Assembly (NCBI RefSeq): GCF_030131845.1
Contig: NZ_JASKYM010000004.1
Span: forward strand, 124,001 to 188,000
Reading direction: 5' to 3'
Length of the DNA stretch: 64,000 nt
Source: Romboutsia sedimentorum
Lineage (GTDB): Bacteria > Bacillota > Clostridia > Peptostreptococcales > Peptostreptococcaceae
The notes under the pieces were generated by a model. That model searched no databases. It was not told where the DNA came from and saw only the letters and a program-made list of their open reading frames with translations. The position numbers and the translations under genes are program-made. How positions within the stretch are numbered: the stretch's first letter is position 1; each line of letters starts with the position of its first letter. Positions 45,341 to 54,054 of the stretch are shown here, one piece after another.

Positions 45341-46231
45341 TTAATCATTCTCATCTAACCATTTAGTTAGAACTTCTATATATTTATCATTTTCTTCAAC
45401 AAATGGCATATGTCTTGAATATTCAAATAGTTCCCATTTACTATTAGAAATTCTGTCATACATAGTTTTTGCAATATATGGTGAGCATAAATCTCTCGCT
45501 CCACTAGTTATTAAACAAGGTTCCTGTATTTCATGTAGCCTGTCTGTAAACTCATATCCAGCAAGAGTACCTGTAGGAGAAAATTCATTCTGTCCCCATC
45601 CTACAATATATGCTTCAGAACCTGCTTTTTTAGGTCTTCTTAAGCATTGTGCAGAATCTTCAGTCACCTTACCCGCACAGTGCATTTCCATAAACTTTTC
45701 TAATGCATCATTATACTCTTTACTAGAATAATCTCCAGTATTTACTGCATCAAGTAAAGCCTTTTGATTTTCTTCGCTCATATATGATATTCTTCTTTTT
45801 TGCTCTTTTTCCCAAAGCTTTGCAGAAGAAAGAGTAGATGAAAGAATATATGACTTAATCCCCTTTGGCTTATACTCAATAGCGTACCAAATAGCCTGCA
45901 TACCTCCCCAAGACTGACCTAGTAGATGAATTTCTTCAAGTCCTAGATGTCTTCTTAGTTCAATAAGCTCTTTTATCCACGTATCAGCATTAAATAACTC
46001 AGGGTGACCTTCCACAAATGAATTGCCACAGCCAATTTGATCATACATTATTACTTGTCTACCACTTTCGGCTATCTTATCTAATACCTCAAAATAATTA
46101 TGTGTAGAGCCTGGTCCTCCGTGAAGTAATACTAACGGTTTCTTTCCTTCTGTTGCTTCACCTACTATGCGGTAATAGGTTTTAAAACCTTTGCTTATGT
46201 GTATTTCGCCGTATTTAACGACACCTTTATC
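45341..46231 (-). pseudogene. Proline iminopeptidase-like alpha/beta hydrolase with disrupted start
   Basis: The reading frame encodes a nearly complete proline-iminopeptidase-type hydrolase: HGGPGSTHNYF oxyanion region, MYDQIGCGNS, nucleophile elbow GQSWGG, catalytic Asp in ITSGARDLCSP and His in YSRHMPF. No start codon precedes the HGGPG part; the frame upstream has TGA (46232-46234) and TAG (46241-46243) within eight codons of an ATG at 46255. From the internal ATG at 46048 only 235 residues without HGGPG could be made, which should be inactive. It is likely a recent pseudogene. Confidence 0.65.
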
Positions 46232-46247
46232 TCAATTAATCTAATTG

Positions 46248-48113
46248 TTATTCATATATATCTGAAAATTCAATGTTAATTTTTTCTATATTACTTTTTT
46301 CAGAAAAATCATTTACTATATATACATCATCTTCTTCAACAATAGTTCTAATAGGTAATTCAATAATAAACTCTGTTCCTTTTTTATATTCACTCTTAAC
46401 AGAAATTTTACCATCATGCATTTCAATTAAAGATTTAACAAGAGACAAACCTATTCCACTTCCCTCATGTCTTCTATGTAATAAATAGTCAACTTGCCTA
46501 AATCTTTCAAAAATCATTTTCTGTTTTTCCTTTGGTATTCCTATACCTGTATCTTGTACAGAAATTATAATATTATCTAATCCATCACAAATTTTAACTT
46601 GTATTTCATCATTAGGTTTTGTAAATTTAATAGCATTCGAAATAAGATTTAAAATAACCCTTTCCATTTGTTCTGGATCGAAAGCTATAATTTTTTCTTC
46701 TACATCTGTATCAAATATAATTGTTCTTGACTTACTTTTTGCATATTCAACAGTAGATAAAGTTATATTTTCAATAATTTCTACAATATTTTTATTTTTT
46801 AAATTCAGTTCTGTAAATCCAGAATCTATTTTGGTAATGTCAATTAAATTATTAACTAATCTTAATAGTCTATAACAATTTTGCTTCATTATATTTATGT
46901 GTTTATTAATTTTTGTAACTTCAAAGTTTTCATTGTCATTTTTAGTATATAAAGGTAATAGTTGTGTTGTAGAAAAAATTATATTTAGTGGTGTTTTTAA
47001 CTCATGAGATATATTAGAGAAAAATTCAGTCTTTAACCTATCATATTCAATTGTTTCTTCTAATAGTTTTTTATTTTCTTTTATCAATTTATTAAAACTT
47101 TGTGAAAGTATACCTATTTCATCTTCGTTATGTATATCACATTCAACTGATAAATCTCCTTTAGTAGCTATTTCCATATGTCTTTTTAGCTTATTAATAG
47201 GTTTAACTAAGTTATCCGTAAGATAATTTAATAATACTAAAATTAAAATCATAGTACCAATTCCTATTAATAACATATAATTTCTTAATATCAATATACT
47301 GTTAGTTTCATCATCATAATTAGCACTCATTCCTATAGACCATCCTGTGGATTTTATAGGCATATAAGAATCTATTTTTTTTATACCATTATCTTCATAA
47401 TATTTTATTCCTACTTCTCCATTTATCATTTTTTTACCCACATCAACAACATCTTTATTTTTATCATTTAATATATTATGTTTATATATAAAATTCTTAT
47501 TTGGATGAGAAATTATTAAACCATCTTTGCTAATCATGTATGCATAACCACTAGTTCCTAGTTTTTCATCATTAATCATATCTGTAATAGCAGATAGATT
47601 TACATCTACTCCAACCAAACCTATAATATTTCCATTATCATCTTTAATAGGTGAAGCAATAACAATAATACGATTTCCGGTAATTCTTGATATTATAGGT
47701 TCTGAAACAATTGTATTTCCACTATTTATAGCTTCATGGAAATATTTTCTATCTTCAACATTACCTTTAGCCCCATTAAGAGATACATAGTCACCTTTTA
47801 GATCATTGATAAAAAACAACTCACATTGTTTATCATACAATTCTTCATAATTACAAAGATATTCTTTAAATCCTTCATAATCCATATTTTTTGCTGCATC
47901 CATTGAAGCAAGCATATTTACTTTTGACTTCCATTTTTCTAGATTATCTTCAACATGAGATGCTAATTTTTCAGCCTTACTTTGAGTTAACTGTTCAACG
48001 TAATTAATTATTATATCTTTAGATTTATTATATACGAAAAAAGACAATATCAAAGTACCTATTATAGATAATAAAGATACAGGTATCATTATTTTTTTCT
48101 TTAAGCTTTTCAT
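46248..48113 (-). CDS. Cache-domain sensor histidine kinase
   Basis: The 621-residue kinase has an N-terminal membrane helix, an extracellular double-Cache sensor (about residues 35-275, with GDYVSLNGAKGNVEDRKYF and GLVGVDVNLSAITDM), a second helix (about 278-300), HAMP, a HisKA domain with acceptor FSNISHELKTPLN, and a HATPase domain (NLISNAIKFT, DTGIGIPKEKQKMIFERF, GSGIGLSLVKSLIEMH). Cache domains bind small ligands such as amino or carboxylic acids. No response regulator is adjacent, so it is an orphan kinase; its C-terminal tail (after IELPI) is acidic and lacks a receiver. Confidence 0.9.
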   Translation of the reverse strand: MKSLKKKIMIPVSLLSIIGTLILSFFVYNKSKDIIINYVEQLTQSKAEKLASHVEDNLEKWKSKVNMLASMDAAKNMDYEGFKEYLCNYEELYDKQCELFFINDLKGDYVSLNGAKGNVEDRKYFHEAINSGNTIVSEPIISRITGNRIIVIASPIKDDNGNIIGLVGVDVNLSAITDMINDEKLGTSGYAYMISKDGLIISHPNKNFIYKHNILNDKNKDVVDVGKKMINGEVGIKYYEDNGIKKIDSYMPIKSTGWSIGMSANYDDETNSILILRNYMLLIGIGTMILILVLLNYLTDNLVKPINKLKRHMEIATKGDLSVECDIHNEDEIGILSQSFNKLIKENKKLLEETIEYDRLKTEFFSNISHELKTPLNIIFSTTQLLPLYTKNDNENFEVTKINKHINIMKQNCYRLLRLVNNLIDITKIDSGFTELNLKNKNIVEIIENITLSTVEYAKSKSRTIIFDTDVEEKIIAFDPEQMERVILNLISNAIKFTKPNDEIQVKICDGLDNIIISVQDTGIGIPKEKQKMIFERFRQVDYLLHRRHEGSGIGLSLVKSLIEMHDGKISVKSEYKKGTEFIIELPIRTIVEEDDVYIVNDFSEKSNIEKINIEFSDIYE

Positions 48114-48320
48114 TTATTTATTCCTTCCTTCAACATATAAATCATAATATTTATATATTTTAATAGATACATAAATTAGACACGAAAACAGAAAACCTTT
48201 TTTCTATATACAAAATAAGTTTTTATGTAAAAATATGTTATATTATATTATAATAGAAAAATTAAGGATTTGTTATATTATATTTTAAAATTAGTAAAAT
48301 TTGTTGGAGTCTTATTAGTT

Positions 48321-49286
48321 TTAAAATTCAACTATGCTACTACTTTTGTCTATTACTTTCCAATGACCATCTTTGCCTTCAGCCTTAAAATTAATTTTAG
48401 ATATACATTCTCCATCCTTTCCAGGTTGAGTTACAATTACAGTTTCTCCACTTTTATTTTTATAGTCATGTTGTTCAAATTCTACATGAGTGTGACCTGC
48501 AATTATTGCATCAATTCCTTCTACATCTTGAGCTAAATCTTGTATTCTATTTCCTGGATGTCTAGGCTTCTTAGGCTTTTCTCCAGTATGTGCTACAGCT
48601 ACTACTATATTGGCATTTTCTTTTTCTTTCATTACCTTCGTCCATTTTTTAGCATCTTCTACCAAATCATTCATATATAATTTATTCTCATATCCAAAAA
48701 GGTCTTTTAATTCCCTTGATCCTTCATCGCCAACCTCTTTAATTGTAAGCCCTAAAATACCTAATCTTATAGTTCCTTCTTCTGTTTTAAGTTCTTTTAT
48801 AACATATGGCTTAGTGTAACTTTCTCCATTAGTTTTATATGTATTTGCTGATAGTATCGGCATATTGTATTTTTCATAATACGAAATTAATTTATCCAAT
48901 TTAACTTTATTATTTGCTATAAATTCATGGTTTCCAAGAGCTACAGCATCATATTTAAGTTGATGCATATTTTTTACAATAGGTGGCTCTCATTTTCTTT
49001 CAGGTATTAACCTCTCATTTTCTTCCTCACCAGTCAAAAATTGATTTCCAAAAAACCACTTATTCATCTTTGGGTCCTTAATATCAAAAAAATCTCCTGC
49101 ATCAACTACCGATAAATTTTTATCTTTTTTTCTTTCGTTATCTACATACTCTACCATTGATTTTGGAACTAGACTATGTAAGTCTGTCGTTGCTAACACA
49201 TTAACATCTACTTGTTTTTTGCTACACCCTGATAAAGTTAATCCTAATAATAGGCATGTACATAATATCCCTTTTTTACTTTTCAT
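48321..49286 (-). pseudogene. Metallophosphatase (5'-nucleotidase-like) lipoprotein gene with in-frame TGA
   Basis: The first 98 codons give a lipoprotein signal (LLLGLTLSGC), then VLATTDLHSL and VVDAGDFFD metal-binding motifs. A TGA at 48990-48992 interrupts, and the same frame continues EPPIVKNMHQLKYDAVALGN, HEF, then VAVAHTGEK and IIAGHTHVEF, the remaining metallophosphatase motifs. Only one base change would restore the frame. The product also stops after about 320 residues, short of the C-terminal nucleotidase domain, so the gene seems doubly damaged. I see no hairpin after the TGA that would suggest selenocysteine. Confidence 0.75.
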
Positions 49287-49430
49287 AATATTCCCCTTTA
49301 AATTTTAGTAATGCTTTACAGCTAATATGTAAAAATTTCCATTGTAATTATATCATAAAATTTATATTTAATATGTTGAGTAAATACGATTCTTTAAAGG
49401 TGTATGCTAAAACAAATGTTTTTTTGAATA

Positions 49431-49464
49431 CTAAAAAGAGCATCTATTTTTCACTAGATACCCT
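49431..49464 (-). terminator. Terminator in the 49.3-49.7 kb spacer
   Basis: GGGTATCTA and TAGATGCTC-type arms are followed by TTTTTAG on the minus strand. The 420-base spacer (49287-49709) otherwise contains no intact gene; a short coherent stretch YFDKHHFVLVKGYLV at about 49500-49450 may be a gene remnant ending at this terminator. Confidence 0.5.
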
Positions 49465-49709
49465 TTTACTAATACAAAATGGTGTTTATCAAAGTACATT
49501 GCTAGTCTTTATCTTATAAATACTTTTGTCGGTGTTGAAATTGAATAAGAAAAAATATGTGAATCCTAATAATAACCAATGTATTTTACTTCTTCGTTAA
49601 TAACTTTTTATATCCCTCTTACCTATATAAATATTGATTTTATTCTTATTTAGCTAATTACATATACTCTAGATTCTCTATAATTTAAGAGAGTTTTGTA
49701 ATAATCTAA

Positions 49710-50090
49710 CTATTTAATATCTATATCCCTTATAGCTTCTCTATCAACCTTGGTTCCAACCACAGTCTCAACAATACATTCTATAATCTTTGTTTTAGTA
49801 TAACTCTTTAATATATGTACATCTAAACACTTAGCTATATTAATAAGAGTATCTTTTCTTATATTAGGCTTTTTAAGTATTTTATAAGCTTCATCTCTAA
49901 ATCGTACTTTCTCTATACTTTCACATATTCTCTTAATATTACTGTCTACACTTTTAACTATAGCCTCTTTCTTTTCTGTACTTACACATATAAGCTTAGA
50001 TTCACTATTTATAAGGCTTTCTATTTCATCATCACTCAATTTATCTATACATCTAAAAACTACAGCCACAATCTTTCTTGCTGTCTCCAT
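49710..50090 (-). CDS. Small SAP-like protein of mobile-element origin
   Basis: The 126-residue protein is helical. Its C-terminal half (RKDTLINIAKCLDVHILKSY, TKTKIIECIVETVVG) is a SAP-like helix-extension-helix module of the kind found in phage and plasmid proteins and in Rho N-termini; nucleic-acid binding is inferred. A damaged second copy lies at 43947-44180 next to a ParA remnant, suggesting that the gene travels with a partition ATPase. It has a GAGAGGGTGG site before ATG and seems intact and isolated. Confidence 0.6.
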   Translation of the reverse strand: METARKIVAVVFRCIDKLSDDEIESLINSESKLICVSTEKKEAIVKSVDSNIKRICESIEKVRFRDEAYKILKKPNIRKDTLINIAKCLDVHILKSYTKTKIIECIVETVVGTKVDREAIRDIDIK

Positions 50091-50130
50091 TATAGACCCA
50101 CCCTCTCTATAAATTCATCAACATAAAAAC

Positions 50131-50170
50131 CACGAAAAGATATTGTCTATTTAGCCAATATTTTTTCGTG
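50131..50170. terminator. Hairpin beside tRNA-like junction A
   Basis: CACGAAAAGATATTG pairs exactly but for one position with CAATATTTTTTCGTG, followed by T on the plus strand. On the minus strand it stands after the repeat-protein gene and the tRNA-like sequence, as a terminator would after a tRNA gene. Confidence 0.6.
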
Positions 50171-50176
50171 TTTTTT

Positions 50177-50210
50177 AATGGTGGAGACGAATCGCAGGGA
50201 TGATACCCAC
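50177..50210 (-). repeat. tRNA/tmRNA 3'-end-like junction A
   Basis: The minus strand reads TGCGATTCGTCTCCACCATT, which looks like the acceptor arm and CCA end of tRNA-Ala or tmRNA. Related sequences stand at 56012-56045 and 58245-58277, each next to a hairpin. The T-loop is degenerate, so this is not a functional tRNA. It may be an attachment-site remnant. Confidence 0.35.
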
Positions 50211-50224
50211 GATTATATACTAAT

Positions 50225-50500
50225 TTATCTTATACTAAACCACGGCCTTGCTCCTATTCCTTTCGGATGTCCAAAGTCTGTATATAATTTATTATCTCTT
50301 ATACTAAACCATGGCCTTGCTCCTATTCCTTCTGGATGTCCAAAGTCTGTATATAATTTATTATCTCTTATACTAAACCATGGTCTTGCTCCTATTCCTT
50401 CTGGATGTCCAAAGTCTGTATATAATTTGTTATCTCTTATACTAAACCATGGCCTTGCTCCTATTCCTTCTAGATGTCCAAAATCTGTATATACTCTCAT
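50225..50500 (-). CDS. Tandem 23-residue repeat protein
   Basis: The 91-residue protein consists of MRV and four copies, the last shortened, of a 23-residue unit beginning YTDFGHPEGIGARPWFSIR and ending DNKL. The ATG at 50500 is chosen because GGGAGG lies six bases upstream; an earlier ATG would put that site inside the gene. The unit recalls beta-rich repeats with a GHPxG...PWFxIR core seen in various bacterial proteins of unknown function. Units are nearly identical in DNA, so expansion is recent. It is downstream of the ABC-3C operon; a relation to it is not shown. Confidence 0.6.
   Translation of the reverse strand: MRVYTDFGHLEGIGARPWFSIRDNKLYTDFGHPEGIGARPWFSIRDNKLYTDFGHPEGIGARPWFSIRDNKLYTDFGHPKGIGARPWFSIR
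50232..50490 (-). repeat. 69-bp direct tandem repeat, about 3.8 copies
   Basis: A 69-bp unit containing CTAAACCATGGCCTTGCTCC (plus strand) is repeated head to tail with only one to three differences per copy. The unit length is a multiple of three, so copy-number changes keep the reading frame. Confidence 0.85.
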
Positions 50501-50536
50501 TATAACTCCCTCCCATTTCATGAATATTTTTAATTT

Positions 50537-50843
50537 TTGACCTCAATCTTCAGAGTCATAATCTCTTTTAATAATATACATTGTACTATCATCATGTTCT
50601 TGAAGTATTTTATTTAATTAATATTCATCCCTTTTTGATTTTTATCGTTCTTCATTATAAGTTTAAAGTAAAAAGCCTATTAAATCTTCTTTCTTCCTAT
50701 AAATCCAAATTAAATTGTACTATCATTTATATAATATCATATGAAGTTTTATATATTCAATATTTTATAGTCTCTATTCATCCAATATCCTACTTTATTC
50801 ATACATTTTTATATTATTTTAAATTATAATTTACTCAATTTAA
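50537..50843. other. Spacer after the ABC-3C operon
   Basis: This AT-rich stretch has no intact gene. A minus-strand fragment ILQEHDDSTMYIIKRDYDSE (about 50605-50545) ends in a stop just before the repeat-protein gene and lacks a start codon, so it may be the tail of a lost gene. No clear terminator for the ABC-3C operon was seen. Confidence 0.35.
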
Positions 50844-53534
50844 TTAATTATTATCAATGATTTTAACTTTATCAGATGTCAAATATGGACTTTTAAAGTT
50901 AAAAATCGTTATATTTCCTTTTTTAAAACTATTTTTTTTCAGAAATAATTTTAAAAATTCTATATCGTGTGTTGAGAAAATCATTTGTTTCTGTATACTT
51001 CCTAAAATATCACATACTGAAAACTGGTTTATATCGTCCATATTTTGTATAGGGTCATCAATTGCTATCATATTCAAGTCATTCATTTTTTGGTGTTCAT
51101 TCATAGCTAAAAATATTGATAATGCTAAAACGTTTAATTGCCCTGAACTTAAAGTTTTATTAGCTAGTCTAGTTATAGACTTCTCATTATACTTTATTTC
51201 AATTAATAACTTTTCCTCTTCATTACTTGTATTGAAATGTAAAGATTGTTTATTAGGCATAGGATTTAAATAGTTATAGTATTTTTTAACTGGTGATTCA
51301 CTATTATTTAGATACTTTTCTATACATTCTTTAGAGTATGTGTTTAAATCATATATATATGATTTTATATTTTCTGACTTTTCTATAATCAAGCTTGCCT
51401 TTTTACTATATGATTCTTCAACTTTTTTTAATTCTTTTATTTCTCTGTCTCTATCTATGTTAAATGAGTAAGATTCCAAAGTTATGTAAATTTCTTCAAT
51501 CTCTTTAACTTTGTTTTCTAGATACTTTATTTGTGCGTCTAACTCCACTTTAAGTTCATTAATATCTTTATCAAACTTTTTATCTAATATTGATTTATCT
51601 AGTCTATATACAATTTCATTATTACTCTTTAATGTTAGCTCTAACCTCTCTTCTAATTCTTTCATTTCTAAAATTTCTTTATTTTCATCAACTAAATTTA
51701 ACTTAAGCTTTTCTAATATATCACCTATATTTTCACTTTCATCATTTATTAATTCTAAATCTTCCTTATATATCTCTTCTAAATCTTCAATCTCTTTTTT
51801 TAACTTTTTATATTTATTTATATCTTCTATTTTAGTTTTTTTGTAGGCCTCAGTTAATCTAATTACTTTAATATCAGCATTAATTAATTCTTTTTCATAT
51901 AATCTACTCTCTGCTATATTTTTTATTTTTATAGTCAAGTCTTCAATATTATCAGTATATGTATTTAATTTCTTTTTTAATTGTTTTAAATTCCTATTAG
52001 ATAAATTTATTTTTTCTAATAGTGATTCTCTCGATAATATTAATTCTTTAGACATTCCTTCTAATTTAAATGCTATTTCTTTGTACCCATTTATATTTTT
52101 ATCTATTTCATTTATAATATCAATATTTTGTATATTTGAACTACAAACAGGACAAGTATTAATGTTCTCTTTACTTATAAAAGATATTTTTATTTTTTCT
52201 AAACTGTCAATCATATCTACTAAATGATTAGTACTACTTTTAGATAAACTTTTTTCAATATCAGTAACTATTTTCTTATCACAATCTTGATATTCTATTA
52301 TTTGTTCTATTTCTTTATGTAGCTTATTTTTTTCATCTATAAGTTTTTTTATGATTTTTTCATTTTTTTCAATTTCTGGTTTGTGTTTTATAGCATACGA
52401 TATTTTTTCTAATTCTTTATTTAAAATATTATAATTTTTAATATCTTCAATCGATATTTTTATCTTCTCTATTTCATTTACTTTACTTTTTATATCTCCT
52501 TTTATTTTAACTATATTTTTAAATTGTTTTTCTTTTTTTGATATTTCAGATATATTCTTTTCTAATTTTGACTTATTTAAAATGCTAGTTTTCATTTTAT
52601 ATTTCAAGTCACTAAGTTTTTCTATAGTTTCATCATTATCTTTTTTAAAATTTCTTATATTTTTATACTTGTTTACTTCTATTTTATCTATCATTAATAG
52701 TTGTTCTTTGTATTTTATAATTTCTAATTTTAGCTTATCTTTAATATTATTATCTAAATAAATTTCTTCTATAAATATAGTCTCATTTTTTCTTATTAAT
52801 TCTATAATTTCCTTGGCTTTTATTTCTAATAAATTTAAATTGCTTATTCTCTTAATTAATAAATCTTTATCAATAATTTTCTTTTTATCTAAAATATATT
52901 GTTGTTTATTTTTATATTCTAGTACTTTATCCTGTAATTCACTAACATTCTGATTTAGTTTTTTATTTATATTTTTTAGATTATCTATAAGTATTTTATT
53001 TTCAATTCCCATTATAGATAATAAACTTTGATATCTGTCCTTAGGATTTTCTGAATTAATAAAGTTGGTAATTTGGTCTTGAGATAAAATATGAGTCTGC
53101 TTTATATTCGTTAGACTATTTACACCCAAACAATCTTTATTTTTAATTAAATGATTTATGTTTTTTTTACCATTTAATTTAATTATTCTTCCTTTTTCAT
53201 CTCTATAATTAACTTTTACTTGTGTTTTTCCTTTTTTTATTAAGTTCTCTACATTAAAACATCTTTCTATAGAACCATTTGAAAATTCAATTTTAACAGA
53301 ACAATTATGTATATATTCATTTACATTATAATTTATTATATCTTCATCATTAAATTCATCATATTCATTAAATCTATTAATTTCTCCTGTAAGGCACCAT
53401 TCCAAAGCATCAAAAAAAGTACTTTTCCCAAAACCATTTTCTGCATAAAGTATATTTATATTTTCATTTAGATTAAATGTATGACTTCCTTCAAAGTTTT
53501 TAAAATTTAATATGTTCACAGTTTTAATTTTCAT
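50844..53534 (-). CDS. SMC/Rad50-like ATPase of an ABC-3C-type defence system
   Basis: The 896-residue protein is built like Rad50: N-terminal Walker A (AENGFGKSTFFDALEW, about residues 31-46), Q-loop region, a long coiled coil broken by a zinc hook CPVC near residue 459, a second coiled coil, signature LSSGQLNVLALSIF (about 790), Walker B MIAIDDPIQNMDD (about 825) and switch STHD (about 856). It is the ATPase component of ABC-three-component systems; its start overlaps the middle-component gene by 11 bases. Such ATPases are thought to sense foreign or damaged DNA and license the effector. Structural maintenance alone is unlikely given the partners. Confidence 0.85.
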   Translation of the reverse strand: MKIKTVNILNFKNFEGSHTFNLNENINILYAENGFGKSTFFDALEWCLTGEINRFNEYDEFNDEDIINYNVNEYIHNCSVKIEFSNGSIERCFNVENLIKKGKTQVKVNYRDEKGRIIKLNGKKNINHLIKNKDCLGVNSLTNIKQTHILSQDQITNFINSENPKDRYQSLLSIMGIENKILIDNLKNINKKLNQNVSELQDKVLEYKNKQQYILDKKKIIDKDLLIKRISNLNLLEIKAKEIIELIRKNETIFIEEIYLDNNIKDKLKLEIIKYKEQLLMIDKIEVNKYKNIRNFKKDNDETIEKLSDLKYKMKTSILNKSKLEKNISEISKKEKQFKNIVKIKGDIKSKVNEIEKIKISIEDIKNYNILNKELEKISYAIKHKPEIEKNEKIIKKLIDEKNKLHKEIEQIIEYQDCDKKIVTDIEKSLSKSSTNHLVDMIDSLEKIKISFISKENINTCPVCSSNIQNIDIINEIDKNINGYKEIAFKLEGMSKELILSRESLLEKINLSNRNLKQLKKKLNTYTDNIEDLTIKIKNIAESRLYEKELINADIKVIRLTEAYKKTKIEDINKYKKLKKEIEDLEEIYKEDLELINDESENIGDILEKLKLNLVDENKEILEMKELEERLELTLKSNNEIVYRLDKSILDKKFDKDINELKVELDAQIKYLENKVKEIEEIYITLESYSFNIDRDREIKELKKVEESYSKKASLIIEKSENIKSYIYDLNTYSKECIEKYLNNSESPVKKYYNYLNPMPNKQSLHFNTSNEEEKLLIEIKYNEKSITRLANKTLSSGQLNVLALSIFLAMNEHQKMNDLNMIAIDDPIQNMDDINQFSVCDILGSIQKQMIFSTHDIEFLKLFLKKNSFKKGNITIFNFKSPYLTSDKVKIIDNN

Positions 53535-54054
53535 AATTATCTCCTAGATTCTCTAATATATTGTTTACTATTAAGTCTATTTTCTTTGAATCTAATTTTG
53601 ATATTTTTTCATCATATACCATTTTATTTATTATTTGTTTCATATCTTCATTTATTTTTGGAATTTTATTTATATCAATATCTACTTTATTAGATGCATT
53701 ATTTAAAAAAAATAGTCTATCCATATCTTCAATTTGTCTTATAATATATTTTCTTAAATATTTACTATTTCTCTCTAATAGAATAATTTCTTCTTCTTTG
53801 ATTCCACCATTATCTATGCAGTATATAAGATATGAATTGTATAAGTTAATATCACTATCAATTAAAACTTCCCTTAAATGATATGCTAAGTTATTAATTT
53901 CTTCGAACCCAATCGTAGAATAGTCTTGATTCCCTAAAAATACATTAATATGATTATTTTTATAGTATATCAAATCTAAACTCTTTATTTTTTTTTCTTC
54001 TACTATTTTGAATTTATTTTCTCTTAGTATGCTATCTATTTTTCTAACAATCAC
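53524..54054 (-). CDS. ABC-3C middle component-like protein
   Basis: The 176-residue protein lies between the nuclease-effector and ATPase genes, overlapping both (1 and 11 bases). It is alpha/beta in character, with no catalytic motif: a start VRKIDSILRENKFKIVEE, a central segment VFLGNQDYSTIGFEEINNLA and a helical C-terminus ending NNILENLGDNYEN. Size, position and overlaps fit the middle component of ABC-3C systems, which bridges effector and ATPase. It starts at GTG in the sequence TAGTG shared with the upstream stop. The assignment rests mainly on context. Confidence 0.65.
   Translation of the reverse strand: MIVRKIDSILRENKFKIVEEKKIKSLDLIYYKNNHINVFLGNQDYSTIGFEEINNLAYHLREVLIDSDINLYNSYLIYCIDNGGIKEEEIILLERNSKYLRKYIIRQIEDMDRLFFLNNASNKVDIDINKIPKINEDMKQIINKMVYDEKISKLDSKKIDLIVNNILENLGDNYEN

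Noticed and set aside
48990-48992. TGA read as selenocysteine in the metallophosphatase
   Set aside because: No stable hairpin follows the TGA, the family does not use selenocysteine there, and the gene is truncated at the 3' end as well.
50232-50490. Repeats looking at first like a CRISPR array
   Set aside because: The units are contiguous 69-bp copies without variable spacers, encode protein in frame, and no cas genes are near.
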